Program-made: the position numbers and the translations under genes
Assembly (NCBI GenBank): GCA_025934775.1
Contig: JAICWO010000004.1
Coordinates: 50,724-114,723 of the forward strand
Source of the DNA: Gemmatimonadaceae bacterium
Lineage (GTDB): Bacteria > Gemmatimonadota > Gemmatimonadetes > Gemmatimonadales > Gemmatimonadaceae
Length of the DNA stretch: 64,000 bases
Reading direction: 5' to 3'
Part shown: in pieces, positions 52,473 through 63,700 of the stretch
How the letters are laid out: each line of letters starts with the position of its first letter
Numbering within the stretch: position 1 is the stretch's first letter
Notes under the pieces: model-generated
Database searches by the model: none
What the model saw: the letters and a program-made list of their open reading frames with translations, nothing else
What the model was told of the DNA's origin: nothing

Positions 52473-54897
52473 ATGCGCTTCGACGCCATTCGTGTCGCCG
52501 CCCGCACGCTGCGGAAGCAGCCGGTCTTCGCCGGCGTCGTCATCGTGTCACTCGCGCTCGCGATCGCGCTCAACACGACGATGTACAGCGTGCTCGATGC
52601 GCTGATCCACCCGCGCATGGACGTGCGGTCTCCCGATCAGTTGTACGCGATACAGTTCTACGGCGACTACAAGTACCACGTCGACGACATCCAGCGCGAC
52701 CGCCTCGTGCGCACCGGCATGCGCAGCTACGAGGCAATCACCTACGAGCGGCGCATGTACGCTCAGCCGCCAATCGTCGAATCGGGCTCGCACCTCGTCG
52801 CGGCCATACCCGTCGCGGTCGCGACGAACTACTTCGGCGTCCTTGGCGTGCACGCGATGCGCGGCCGGACGTTCCTCCCCGAAGATGAGGCAGCGAGCGC
52901 GAACCCGATCGTGATCAGCGAGCGGTTGGCGCACGAGCTCTTTCCGAATGGCGCATCGCCGCTGGGCAAGCTGGTCACAGTCGATCGCACGCCGCACGTG
53001 ATCGTTGGTGTCGTCTCACGGTATGCCTCGATCCCCGGCGAGAACACTGACGTCTGGATGCCGACGCCGATTCCGAAGGATGGCGTATATGTCCGATTGA
53101 TCCGCATTCGCGACGGCTACACCCGTGCCGATGCGGAGCGCGAGCTGCAGGTGATCGCCGATCGGATCGTCGCCGCCGCGGGCCCGGGCAGCGGACCGGC
53201 CGCGTTCCGTTTCCACTCCGTCGTCGATCTGGATTTTCAATTCAAAGGCTTCCATCTCGCGATGGTGTTGGCCGTGGTGGCCGTGCTGCTCGTCGCATGC
53301 TCGAATCTCGCCAACATTCAGCTCGCGCGAGGCATCGCGCGGAGTCGCGAGCTCGCGCTCCGCTCGGCGCTCGGCGCTCGGCGCAACGCGCCGCCGCCTG
53401 ATCGAGCACCTGCTGCTCGAGAGCGCGCTGCTCGCCGTGGCCGGGCTCGCGCTCGGCCTCGTGCTCACGTTCTGGAGCGCGCATCTGCTCGTGGGCGCGA
53501 TTCCGCAGCAAGTGTCGCAGTACGTCGTGGAGCCGCAGTGGAGCTGGCGGGTGCTCGTGTTCGCGCTCGCGGCGACGATCTGCTGCATCGTGCTCGTTGG
53601 GCTGCTCCCCGCAATTCGTGTTTCACGCACCGACCCCAACGAACTGCTCAAGTCCGGCGCGGGAACAGGCGCGACTCGCAAGACGCGGCGGCAATACAGC
53701 ATTCTCGTCGCCTCGGAGATCGCGCTGGCGCTCGTGCTGACGAGCGGTGCGGCGGTGTTGATCCACGCGGCGGTCGCCGCGGACGACAACACGCTGGCGT
53801 ACGATCCGCACCCGCTCGCCACGGGCTGGATCACGCTCTCGGCAACCCCCGGCAGCTCGATTCGGATCAGCGCCGAGCTCGACGCGCTCGCGTCGCGCCT
53901 TCGTGCGATCTCCGGCGTCGATCGAGCGGCGACCACATTGCGCGTCTCGCCAGAGCACGTTGCGATCTCGTACTCGGACGAGGGCGGCGTGCACGAGTAT
54001 CCATCGTTCCAGGGCATCTACGCCGTATCGCCGTCGTACTTGCGCACGGTCGGCCTGCCGGTGAGGCAAGGGCGCGACTTCCTCGACGGACAGCCGGATG
54101 AAGGCGCCGTGATCGTCGACGAACACACGGCGCATCTTCTCTGGCCGAACTCGAATCCGATCGGCCAGCAGATCAAATTCGGCGACCACCGCTCGACGCG
54201 ACCGTTTCTGCACGTCGTCGGCGTCGTAGCCGATAACATGGACGCGCGCATGCTGCGGCTCATCCGGCGTTACGCCGTGCAGACCAAAGGCCTCGGCGCG
54301 ATCTACTACGTGCCAGGTGTGCGCGACACCATCGCGGTGGGCAGGTTCAACGGAATCCTGCTTCAATTCGTGTCGCGCTCGGACGAGAAGCCGGAGCGCA
54401 TGCCGTTGATCATCCGCAACGCGGTACGCGGGTGGGGCGACACGAAGTTCGCCGAAGTAACGTCCATGGAAGAGAACCTCGGCATCGCCGACATCCGCGC
54501 CACCCGCAATTTCGTCTCGCGGCTCTTCACACTCTTTGCCGCGCTTGGTCTCGCGCTCGCCGCGTTCGGGATCTACGGCGTCGTCGCGCATTCCGTCGCG
54601 CAGCGTCGGCGCGAGATCGGCGTCCGCATCGCGCTCGGCGCGACCGGACGAGACATTCTGCACTCCGTCCTGCGCGAGAGCGTGGTCGTCGGTCTGGCCG
54701 GCGTCGCTGTGGGATTGCTCATGACGAAATACGGAGTGAAGCTGCTCGCGGCGTTCGCGATCGAGGACGACTTCTTCAACGCGCCGCTGTTCGCGTTGGT
54801 CGCCGTCGTGCTGTTGGCCGTCGCGGCCATTGCCGCCTTCACGCCGGCGCTCCGCGCCACGCGCATCGATCCCACCGAGTCGCTGCGCTCCGAGTAG
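52473..54897 (+). pseudogene. MacB/FtsX-type ABC permease (ADOP-like), frameshifted by a 7-bp repeat expansion
   Basis: The N-terminal part in frame has AGVVIVSLALAIALNTTMYSVLDAL, a MacB-type periplasmic domain (VLGVHAMRGRTFLPEDE, IVISERLAHELFPNGASPLGK, VIVGVVSRY) and FtsX helices (AMVLAVVAVLLVACSNLANIQLARGIARSRELALRSALGA). There the frame breaks. From 53383 another frame continues with ATRRRLIEHLLLESALLAVAG, the expected next segment, to a second periplasmic part and LGLALAAFGIYGVVAHSVAQRRREIGVRIALGAT. Removing one GCTCGGC (53362-53382) gives a continuous 805-residue protein. A permease for an efflux/lipoprotein-type system, partner ATPase not adjacent. Confidence 0.85.
53362..53382. repeat. 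GCTCGGC x3 heptamer in the permease gene
   Basis: Three tandem GCTCGGC copies. With two copies the reading frame would be intact through LRSALGATRRRLIEH; the third shifts it. Copy-number change by polymerase slippage would switch the gene on or off. Confidence 0.85.
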
Positions 54898-54905
54898 CGC
54901 GCGCT

Positions 54906-56150
54906 TCAGCCGGCCGCGCCGCTCGCCGCGATCCGCTCCCGAATCCGATCGATCGTCGCCGCGCGCAGTCGATCGAGCCGGAGCATCGCGCTCCGGCGCA
55001 TCGCCCACGTCGCGCTGTCGAGCGCGATCCGCGCACCCGTCGTGTCGCCCAGCACCGCGGCGCGCGCCCCCTCGGCCACGCGCGCACCATGTTCGTCCAC
55101 GGATCGCGGCGACCCGCCGCGCGCGGTCCATGCGCGCGACGCCTCGACGTCGTCCCGCCACGCTGCCTCGAAGCACGCCGCCTCGAACGCGAGCGAGCGG
55201 CGCTGCATCCGGCCGCTTCGCGTCGCCACTGGCGCGATCGCATCCAACGCGCGCTGTAGATGGTCGCGCGCGCTGCGGGCATCGCCGCGATCGAGCAACT
55301 GAAAGTACGTGAGCGTGTGTCGGTCGACCTCGGGAAGCCGGGCGATCTGCTCGACGAGTGCCGGCGCCCATTCGCGCGGGCGCGTCTGCATCAACTGCAC
55401 TTGAACCATGGCGTGGAACGCCGCCGGATCCGGTTCCCACGCGCCGCTCGCGCTGCCTGACGCACGGAGCAGCTTGAGCAACTGCATTCCGTCGCTTCGC
55501 AGTCCGGGACCCGGGCGATGCGGAATGAGCGTGCCCAGTCCCATCGCGAGCGACGCGAGCGCCGCGGTGAAGATGATCGTTCTCCCGTCGGTTCGAAACA
55601 GCTCGCGCGCGTGGAGCCCGGTCGCGCGCAGCGCGAGCAGCAGCGCGACTCCGACGATGATACTCGTCGCCGGGCCGCCGGCGACGTAGAGCATGCGCGC
55701 GCGGCGCTGCGACGCCGGCGTCTCCCATGCGAGCGGCACGACTAACGCGGCGCCGCCGTACAGCAGCACGATCTTGTGCCAGTAGATGTGGAAGCCGTCA
55801 TCCTCGCGGAGAATGCGGAGCGGCCCGACGAACAAACTCTGGAGGCGCCATCCCGCGCGCATCCCGCCCGCGACGTGCCCGAGCTCGTGCAGCACGAGCA
55901 TGCATGCAACCGCGATCACGAGCGCCGCCGCCAGCGGAATTCCGGAGAGCAGGCGCTCAGGATTCACGTGTGCCGGCCGCCCTACGGTCATCGCCACGAT
56001 CCGCAGCATCGCGATCACGATCAGCGCGACCACGGCGAAGGTGAGCAGCGTGCTTCCCCACCAGGCCCAACGCTGGCGCGCGGAACGCGGCGGCTCGGCG
56101 CGCCAATGCTCCGGCAGCTCGAGCGGCGGAATCGCGGGCGGCACGCTCAC
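54906..56150 (-). CDS. M50-like membrane zinc protease with helical C-terminal region
   Basis: A 414-residue integral membrane protein from a GTG. An HExxH site is present as HELGH (MLVLHELGHVAGGMRAG) near residue 88 within a hydrophobic helix, and a second acidic motif, SDG (GLRSDGMQLLKLL), follows about 130 residues later, as in S2P-type site-2 proteases. A long helical C-terminal region of ~200 residues is unusual and looks TPR-like (YFQLLDRGDARSARDHLQRALD). Substrate unknown. It is next to the permease on the opposite strand. Confidence 0.8.
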   Translation of the reverse strand: MSVPPAIPPLELPEHWRAEPPRSARQRWAWWGSTLLTFAVVALIVIAMLRIVAMTVGRPAHVNPERLLSGIPLAAALVIAVACMLVLHELGHVAGGMRAGWRLQSLFVGPLRILREDDGFHIYWHKIVLLYGGAALVVPLAWETPASQRRARMLYVAGGPATSIIVGVALLLALRATGLHARELFRTDGRTIIFTAALASLAMGLGTLIPHRPGPGLRSDGMQLLKLLRASGSASGAWEPDPAAFHAMVQVQLMQTRPREWAPALVEQIARLPEVDRHTLTYFQLLDRGDARSARDHLQRALDAIAPVATRSGRMQRRSLAFEAACFEAAWRDDVEASRAWTARGGSPRSVDEHGARVAEGARAAVLGDTTGARIALDSATWAMRRSAMLRLDRLRAATIDRIRERIAASGAAG

Positions 56151-56180
56151 GCACTCACGTTTGCGCGGCGCGCGGTGACA

Positions 56181-56765
56181 CTACTCGGCATGCGGCGCAA
56201 GCCGCCGCTCGATGCGCCGGTCAGGCACGAGCCACATCAGCGCGACGAACACGTACAACGCGCCGGAAAGCGGCCGCGCCGGGTACGCGAGCGCGATCGC
56301 CGCGACATAGCACGCAACCGAGACCTTCCCCTTGGTGTCGCTGCCCACGGCCCGCGCGAGCACCGATCCCGGCTCCTGCGCGCGGATGATGGTGTTTTGC
56401 AGAATGGTATATGAGATCGCGCAACAGAGCAGCACGATACCGTACGTCGCGAGCGTGAGCGACGCGAAGTGATTCTCGCCCATCCACGCAGTCACCGCGG
56501 GCACCAACGACAGCCAGAAGAGCAGATGCAAGTTGGCCCACAGCACGCCGCCCGTGACGATCCGCGTCGCGTGCAGCATGTGATGATGATTGTTCCAGTA
56601 AATCCCCAGGAACACGAAGCTCAGCACGTAGCTGAGAAATGCGGGCAGCACGGCGCGCAGCGCATCGGGCGTGGCGCCGCCGGCGATCTTGAGCTCGAGC
56701 ACCATGATCGTGAGCGCGATGGCGATCACGGCGTCGCTGAACGCCTCGAGCCGGTTCTTGGACAT
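56181..56765 (-). CDS. TMEM175-type (DUF1211) potassium channel homologue
   Basis: A 194-residue membrane protein with six hydrophobic helices. The signature RLEAFSDAVIAIALTIMVLELKI (R-x3-FSD) is the family hallmark that forms the selectivity region in the bacterial tetrameric channels. The HHHMLHAT loop and the WANLHLLFWLSLVPAVTAWMG helices also match. Bacterial members conduct K+. It starts 3 bp after the GH29 gene on the same strand, an unusual partner. Confidence 0.87.
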   Translation of the reverse strand: MSKNRLEAFSDAVIAIALTIMVLELKIAGGATPDALRAVLPAFLSYVLSFVFLGIYWNNHHHMLHATRIVTGGVLWANLHLLFWLSLVPAVTAWMGENHFASLTLATYGIVLLCCAISYTILQNTIIRAQEPGSVLARAVGSDTKGKVSVACYVAAIALAYPARPLSGALYVFVALMWLVPDRRIERRLAPHAE

Positions 56766-56768
56766 CGC

Positions 56769-58118
56769 TCAGCCCGTGTACAGCCCGATCCGCACGGGCA
56801 GCGGAGCGTCCGTCGATTGCAGAATCGACAGCCGGATACGTTGCACCGTCGCCGGCTCGAATCGTTCGAGCTTGCGATAGCCGATCGTCGTCCCTTCGGA
56901 CAACGTGCGCCATCCGCTCGCGCTCTCCCCCTCCAGCCGATAGCGTGCTATGCGCTGCCCGCGTCTGATATCCTCGCCGAGACTTGCGATCGAGATCGAC
57001 GGGCCCGCGCGGAGGTCGAGGTCCATGACAGCGGTGCCATCGCCCCGCACGCGCCACTCCACGGCATGACCCGCCGCGTAGTCGTGGGCGAACATCGCAC
57101 CGAGCCGCTCGTGCATGCCCTGAATGCGCGAGACGTCGATCGCGTTCAACAGGCCCGCGCGCGTGGGCGGCACATTGAGCAGCAGCTTCGAGTTCCGCCC
57201 GACGGACGTGAAGTACAGACTCACGAGATCGTCCACCGTGCGCACCCGCGCATCCTCGGCGGCATGGTTGAACCAGCCGGGCCGAATCGACACGTCCGTC
57301 TCACCCGGACGCCACACGCTGCCATTCGGATCTCCGTGTTGGAGCATGCCCGTTACGCCGGTGCCCGTTGCTCCGGGATACGGCACGACAGCCGGATCCA
57401 CCGTCGACCAATTCGTCTCGCCGGCGGCGCCCCGTTCGTTGCCGATCCATCGCACGTCGGGTCCCGCATCGGAGAATATCACCGCGTTCGGCTGCAGCGA
57501 GCGAACAGTAGCCCAGATGCGCGGCCAATCGTAGACCTGCTTGCGACCGTTCGGCCCTTCGCCATTCGCGCCGTCGAACCAGACCTCGGCGATCGGCCCG
57601 TACCGCGTGAGCAGCTCGGTGAGCTGCGCAATATAAAAATCGTTATAACGTTGCGAGTCCCCGTACACGCTCGCGTTGCGATCCCACGGCGAGAGATAGA
57701 GTCCCGCCTTCAATCCCTCGGCGCCGCACGCATCGGTGAACTCGCGAACGACGTCACCCTTCCCCCCGCGAAAGGGACTGTTCGCGACCGAATGCTCGGT
57801 CGTCGCCGTCGGCCAGAGACAGAATCCATCGTGATGCTTGGCCGTGAGAATCATCGCGCGGAAGCCAGCCGCGCGCGCGGCGCGGGCCCACTGCCGCGCG
57901 TCGAGGTTCGCCGGCGCAAAGATCGGCGGGTCCTCCGTGCCGTCGCCCCACTCGCGATCGGTGAACGTGTTCACGCCGAAGTGGAGAAACATCGCCAGCT
58001 CGTCCTGCTGCCACTCGAGCTGCGCGCGCGATGGTGTGGGCCGCGCGCGCGGCGGCCGGCGGATGCGGCCCGCCGCCAGCGCCGCCGTGCTCGCAATGAG
58101 AAACTCGCGCCGCTTCAT
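56769..58118 (-). CDS. Secreted alpha-L-fucosidase (GH29)
   Basis: A 449-residue exported GH29 enzyme that removes terminal fucose. The N-terminus has a twin-arginine-like start (KRREFLIAST). The catalytic barrel shows MFLHFGVNTFTD, KHHDGFCLWPT, YLSPWDRNA and the nucleophile Asp in AEVWFDGANGEG near residue 213. A C-terminal beta-sandwich follows (GPSISIASLGEDIRRGQRI, VQRIRLSIL). The start overlaps the GH3 stop (ATGA), so it is translated from the same mRNA. Confidence 0.9.
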   Translation of the reverse strand: MKRREFLIASTAALAAGRIRRPPRARPTPSRAQLEWQQDELAMFLHFGVNTFTDREWGDGTEDPPIFAPANLDARQWARAARAAGFRAMILTAKHHDGFCLWPTATTEHSVANSPFRGGKGDVVREFTDACGAEGLKAGLYLSPWDRNASVYGDSQRYNDFYIAQLTELLTRYGPIAEVWFDGANGEGPNGRKQVYDWPRIWATVRSLQPNAVIFSDAGPDVRWIGNERGAAGETNWSTVDPAVVPYPGATGTGVTGMLQHGDPNGSVWRPGETDVSIRPGWFNHAAEDARVRTVDDLVSLYFTSVGRNSKLLLNVPPTRAGLLNAIDVSRIQGMHERLGAMFAHDYAAGHAVEWRVRGDGTAVMDLDLRAGPSISIASLGEDIRRGQRIARYRLEGESASGWRTLSEGTTIGYRKLERFEPATVQRIRLSILQSTDAPLPVRIGLYTG

Positions 58119-60778
58119 CGCACCATCAGCTCCCCGCGCAGTCGAATGTCCTTCGACGACGCGCCGACCATCACCCGGAACGAGCCCGGCTCCACGATCC
58201 AGTGCAGCCCGCGATCGAGCATCTCGAGCTCGTCGCGCGACAGCGTGAACGACAGGTCCCGCGCCTCGCCGGGCTCGAGGTGAATCCGACGGAAGCCCTC
58301 GAGCTGCATCACGGGACGCGCGACCGACGCCAGGTTGTCATGAATATAGAGCTGCACGACTTCATCGCCGGGCCGGCCGCTCACGTTCCGCACCCGGCAG
58401 CGCACGGTCGCGGCGCCCGTCGCGGCGATCGTGTCCGGCGTGATCTGCAAATTGGAATACTCGAACTGTGAATAGCTGAGCCCGAAGCCGAACGGAAACG
58501 CCGGCTGCCCGGTGAGATCCACGTAGTCGTCGCCGCGCCCGGTGGGTTTGTGGTTGTAGATGAGCGGCAGCTGCCCCTCCGAGACCGGGAACGTGATCGG
58601 CAGCCGGCCGGACGGATTCACGTCTCCGAACAGCACGCCGGCGACGGCACGGCCGCCCTGCTCGCCCGGATACCACGCATCGAGCACTGCTCCCACCCGG
58701 TCGATCCAGTGGCTCATCGTGATCGCGCTGCCGCCAATGAGCACCACCACGACGGGCTTCCCGGTCGCCGCCACGCGCTCGATGAGCTCTTCCTGATGTC
58801 CGGGGAGGCCGAGCAGCGCCCGGTCTCGGAACTCACCTTCTTCGATGCCCGCGACGACCACCGCCGCGTCGCTCGCGCGCGCCGCCCGCACGGCGGAATC
58901 GATCTGCGCACGCCACACGGTCGGCACGCCGGCATCCCACACCAGCTTCACGCGCGCGTTTCCGGTGCTCTCGAAAAACTCCAACCGAACGTCGTGCGTC
59001 GAGCCAGGCCGGAGATGCACGTCGGCCAGGCGCGTACCGAACGACTGCTTCTTCCAATCATCGATCACGAGCTTGCCGTCGAGATACAACCGGTAGCCGT
59101 CGTTCCCCTGCACACCAATGCGATGCACGCCGCCCTTCGGCACGACAATCTTGCCCGTCCACCGCACCGAATACCAATCGAACGGAATGCCGCGTCCCGG
59201 CGAATTCAACGTCCACCCGAAATCGATGTGGTCGTCGACTCGCGTGATCTTGGGCGCACCAGTTAGAGAATTATTATCGAAGTACTCCCCGCGTACCCCG
59301 CGCTCCCCGCGGTTGTTTGTGCCCACGTACAGATCGTCCGCGGGCACCACCGCCACCTCGGGAGTCACACGCCCCGGCCCCGCGACGTACCACACCCGCG
59401 CCCCGCGGCCGACTTCATCGCGGATCCCATCGAGGATCGACACCTTCGCGATGCCCGGTCCGCTGTACCCGCCAAGCCGCGCCTCGCTCGCGTCAACCCC
59501 GATCACCGCGATCGATCGCACCGATTTCGAGAGCGGCAGCGTGTGATGCTCGTTCCGCATCAACACGATCGCCTCGTCCGCCGCGCGCCGCGCGAGCGCG
59601 AGATGCGCCGCGCTGCCGTTCGCCGCCGCCGCGCTGTCCGGATCGACGTACGGATGCTCGAACAGCCCGAGCGCGAACTTCGCCCGCAACACGCGCGAGA
59701 CCGCGGTGTCGATCACCGCCGAATCGATCATGCCGCTTCGAAAGGCGTTCCAATACGGACGATATTGCGGATACGACGACTGAAAGATCACGTCCAGCCC
59801 CGCGTCGAGCGCGTCCTTGGTCGCCGTCGCCGTGCTCTGCTCCGTGTGATGCAGCACGGTCGCGCCGCCCACGGCGGATTGATCAGAGATCACGAAACCC
59901 CTGAATCCCCAGTCGCCCCGCAGCGTGCCCGTGAGCAGCGCGCGATTCTGCGACACCGGATCGCCGTCCACCGAGTTGTACGCGGCCATCACTGATCCCG
60001 CGTTCGCCCGCATGATCGCCGCCTTGAACGGCGGGAAGAATTCCTCGTCCAGCCACCGCTCGTCGAAATCGATCGGGTAGCTGTCGCGCCCGCCGTCGCC
60101 GACGTTCGCGATGAAATGTTTCGGCGTCGCGATCACTCCGTTTCGCTGCATCGCGCCCACGTAGGCGGGCGCCATCTGCGACGAGAGATACGGGTCCTCG
60201 CCGTACGTCTCCTCCACGCGCCCCCATCGCACGTCGTTCGCGATGTTGATCACCGGGGAGAGCACCTGTCGTATTCCGCGACTCCGCGTCTCCCGCGCGA
60301 TCGCCGTCGCCACGTCGCCGACCAGCGCGGTATCGAAACTGGCCGCGAGCGCGATCGACTGCGGAAAGGACGTCGCGCCCTCTCGACCCAATCCGTGCAG
60401 CGCTTCCTCGAACGGGATGATCGGAATCCCGAGCCGCGTCTGCGTCACGAAGTAGCGCTGAATAGCGTTGATGCGCTCGGCGTGCGTGCGCGCGGCTTCG
60501 CGAGCCGGCGGCGCCGGCGTGCGCTCCGGGTGCGTGGAGATCTGCAACCCGAACACGCCGTGCGAGTAGTCCTGCGTCGAGTCGTCGAGGCTCCCCGGAA
60601 TCATGAACAACTGCCAGAACTTTTCCTCCGGCGTCATGCGGCTCATCAGGTCGCGCACACGCGACTCGACTGACAGGCTCGAATCGCGATACGGAGCGCG
60701 ATCAGGCGCTTGCGCGGCGATCCGTCCCGCCGCCAGCGACACGACGACCGCAACGACGAGCCGGCGGCGGAACGTCAT
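58115..60778 (-). CDS. Secreted GH3 beta-glucosidase-like enzyme with a PA14 domain
   Basis: An 887-residue exported GH3 enzyme (ATG 60778; GTG 60781 is an alternative). The first half has KHFIANVG, SDQSAVGG with the likely nucleophile Asp in FVISD near residue 298, and EEALHGLG. A PA14 domain is inserted (RGEYFDNNSLTG, GNDGYRLYLDGKLVIDDW, RLEFFESTGNARVKLVWD). The second (beta-sandwich) half has IGGSAITMSHWIDRVGAVLDAWYPGEQGG and the Fn3-like end (NVSGRPGDEVVQLYI). Nearby GH29 and VPS10 genes suggest a shared glycan-degrading operon. Confidence 0.9.
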   Translation of the reverse strand: MTFRRRLVVAVVVSLAAGRIAAQAPDRAPYRDSSLSVESRVRDLMSRMTPEEKFWQLFMIPGSLDDSTQDYSHGVFGLQISTHPERTPAPPAREAARTHAERINAIQRYFVTQTRLGIPIIPFEEALHGLGREGATSFPQSIALAASFDTALVGDVATAIARETRSRGIRQVLSPVINIANDVRWGRVEETYGEDPYLSSQMAPAYVGAMQRNGVIATPKHFIANVGDGGRDSYPIDFDERWLDEEFFPPFKAAIMRANAGSVMAAYNSVDGDPVSQNRALLTGTLRGDWGFRGFVISDQSAVGGATVLHHTEQSTATATKDALDAGLDVIFQSSYPQYRPYWNAFRSGMIDSAVIDTAVSRVLRAKFALGLFEHPYVDPDSAAAANGSAAHLALARRAADEAIVLMRNEHHTLPLSKSVRSIAVIGVDASEARLGGYSGPGIAKVSILDGIRDEVGRGARVWYVAGPGRVTPEVAVVPADDLYVGTNNRGERGVRGEYFDNNSLTGAPKITRVDDHIDFGWTLNSPGRGIPFDWYSVRWTGKIVVPKGGVHRIGVQGNDGYRLYLDGKLVIDDWKKQSFGTRLADVHLRPGSTHDVRLEFFESTGNARVKLVWDAGVPTVWRAQIDSAVRAARASDAAVVVAGIEEGEFRDRALLGLPGHQEELIERVAATGKPVVVVLIGGSAITMSHWIDRVGAVLDAWYPGEQGGRAVAGVLFGDVNPSGRLPITFPVSEGQLPLIYNHKPTGRGDDYVDLTGQPAFPFGFGLSYSQFEYSNLQITPDTIAATGAATVRCRVRNVSGRPGDEVVQLYIHDNLASVARPVMQLEGFRRIHLEPGEARDLSFTLSRDELEMLDRGLHWIVEPGSFRVMVGASSKDIRLRGELMVR

Positions 60779-60784
60779 CACGGC

Positions 60785-63700
60785 CTACTTCGTGGACGGC
60801 GGAACCGTCAACGCGATCTGATACCGGCCGAGTGTCTTGCTGAGCGCCGCCGCGCGGGCGAGCAACGCGTTGGCCTCGGCGACGGCGCGCGGCACCGCCA
60901 CCCTGACGCCGTCGTACTGGCGGATCAACGACGGGCTCGGCGTTTCCCAAACGCTCATTATGGAATTCTTCAGCGCCGATTCGCGCGCGAGCACGTTCGC
61001 CGGATCGGGCGCGGCACCGCGTCCGCCGCCGCCCGCGCCTCCGCGCCCGCCCGCGGCGGGCAGCGGCACACCGAATTTCTCACGCACCGCGTCAAAGTCC
61101 TTGGTGAAGGCGGTCCACTGCGACTTCACGTTCGCCGGCACCGTCGCGCTCTCCGAGACCCTCTTCGACACGTCGGCCATCTGACGATACACGCGATTGA
61201 GCGCGCTCGCGGCTGCGACGGCGGGGCGCTGCATCGCGTGCAGATCGTCGATCATCGTCGTGTACGCCGCCGCCTGCGCGGTGGTGAGGTGCACGTCCGG
61301 ATCGCCGATCACCCTGAGCGGCTTCGTATCGAGCACTTTGCCGCCGCTCACGAGCGCCACGGTGTAGTTCCCCGGCAGCACGTAGGGCGCCGGCCCGCCG
61401 AGTCCACCGCCGCGACCGAAGCCGCCGCCGCGCGTCGGCGCGGCGCTGTCGGGGCGCGCGAGACAGGGATTCATCGCCGTGTACGGCGAGGGCACCGGCT
61501 GCGGAACACCCGGCACCGCCGGTCCACGTCCGCGTGCGGCGCCTGCATTCGCGCCGCCGCGCCCACCGCCGCGGCCGCCGCGACCGCCCGCCGCGCTGTC
61601 CGGCGCCGGCTCGGCGATCGGCTCGCCGCGCATGTCCCAGCACGCGGTCTGGATGCCCGGCTGCAACTTTCGCTTCGCGATCGAGTCGACGCGCACCACG
61701 CGCCCGCGGGCGTCCGTGACACGGAGCTGCATGTCGCTCACCGGATTCTGCACGAAATACTGAACCACCGCCTCGAACGGCGGATTCTCGCCGACGAAAT
61801 ACTGGTGGCCCCAGAACTCGTCGTTGCGATCGTCTTTCGGCTTCCACTCGAGCGCCGCCGGCGCCGTGAACAGCTTCACGTTCGCACTCGCCGCCTGGGC
61901 GGCGGCGTACTCCTGGATCGGCTCGAGGTGGTCGAGCACCCAGAGGGCGCGGCCGTGGGTCGCGATCAGCATCGCGTTGTCGCGCGGATGGAGCGTGATC
62001 TCGTCGACGCGCACGTTCGGGAAGTTCGCGTCGAGCCGCTGCCACGACTTGCCGCGATCGAGCGAGAGGAACAGCCCCGTCTCCGTCCCGATGTACAGCA
62101 CGTCGCGATTCCGCTGATCCTCGGTGAGCGTGCGCACGTTCTCGCCCGCGAGATTGTTCACGATCGAGTGAAACGACTGGCCGAAGTCGGTGCTCACCCA
62201 CATGTACGGCGCGAAGTCGTTCAGCCGATGGTTGTCGACGGTGACGTAGACCGTACCGGCGTCGTAGCGCGACGGCGCGACTTTGCTCACGTAGCCGCCC
62301 GCCGGAAAGCCCGGGATGTGGCTCGTGACGTTCGTCCAGTGCGCGCCACCGTCGCGCGTCACGTACACGAGTCCGTCCTCGCTCCCCGTGTAGATCACAC
62401 CGCGCTGCGTTGGCGACTCGGCGACGGTCACGATCGTCGGCCACTGCGAGACACCGTCGTCCTTGGAGATTCGGATGTCCGCGCCCTTGAGCGCCATCGT
62501 GACGATCGTATCGCGATTGGCATTGGTCGTGAGGTCCGGGCTGATCGCGGCCCAGGAATCGCCGCGGTCGTGCGACACGAACACCCTGTTCGCGGCGACG
62601 ATCAGCGTTCCTGGATCGTTCGGCGCAACGATCATCGGCGTGTCCCAATTCCAGCGATACGTCTCGCCCTTCTTTGGCGCCGGGAAGACGTTGAGCGGAT
62701 TCGGCCGAATGCTCTTCGATTCGCCGGTCACGAGATTCCGGCGGATGATGTTGCCGTCCTGCGTCTCGCTGTACACCCAACGCGGATCGCGAATGTCGGG
62801 CACGGCCACGAATCCGTCGCCGCCCTGAATCTGCGTCCATTCGTGATTGAGAATACCATTTTCCTGACGGCTCGCACTCGGCCCGCACCAATCATAGTTG
62901 TCCTGCATGCCGCCGCAGATGCCGTACGGCTCCCGCATGTCGTAGCCGACGTGGTAGAAGAGCCCGACCGGCAGATTGGCGAAGAAGTTCCACGTCTTCG
63001 CGCCGTCGTACGAGGCGCTCACGCCGCCGTCGTCGCCGATCAGCATGTGCTCGGAGTTGGAGGGATCGATCCAGATCGCGTGCACGTCGTCGTGCGCGGC
63101 GAGCGACGCCTGCCCTTCCATCGTTTTCCCGGCGTCGATCGTGAGCGACATCTTCACGCCGCCCATGAACACGCGATCGGGATCGTTGGGGTCCACGCGC
63201 ACCTGGCTGAAATACAGCGGACGCGGATTCGTCTCGCTCATCTTCTTCCACGTCGCGCCGCCGTCATCCGAGCGATAGAGGCCGCTCTCGCCGCCCGCGT
63301 TGCCGAACGCGCCGCCGCCCCGCTGCCCCGCCGGCGGCGGCGCTTCGATCGACGCGTACACGATGTTTCCGTTCCGGCGGTACGCATCCAGACCGATGCG
63401 GCCAAGTGAGCCGGAGGGCAGGCCGGTCGTGAGGCGGGTCCAGGTGTCGCCGCCGTCCGTCGATTTCCAGACGCCGCTCCCCGGGCCGCCGCCGTTCACG
63501 CAGCAGTCGCTGCGCCGGCGCTGATAGGTCGAGGCGTACAGCGTCTTTGGATCCGTCGCCGACATCACGAGATCGTTCGCGCCCGTGTTGTCATCGACGA
63601 ACAACACGCGCTTCCACGTCTTGCCGCCATCAGAAGTCTTGTATACGCCGCGGTCGCCGCCCGGACCGAACAGCGGCCCCGTCGCGGCGACGAGCACGAC

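Noticed and set aside
59282..59315. CCCCGCG-rich stretch in the GH3 gene as a repeat inserted into the coding sequence
   Set aside because: It encodes RGERGVRGEYFD, which fits a normal PA14 start; only loosely like the 2843-2962 repeat.
60710..63409. Long plus-strand frame (about 900 codons) over the VPS10 gene
   Set aside because: The minus-strand protein has clear Asp-box repeats; the plus frame is Arg/Ala-rich shadow.
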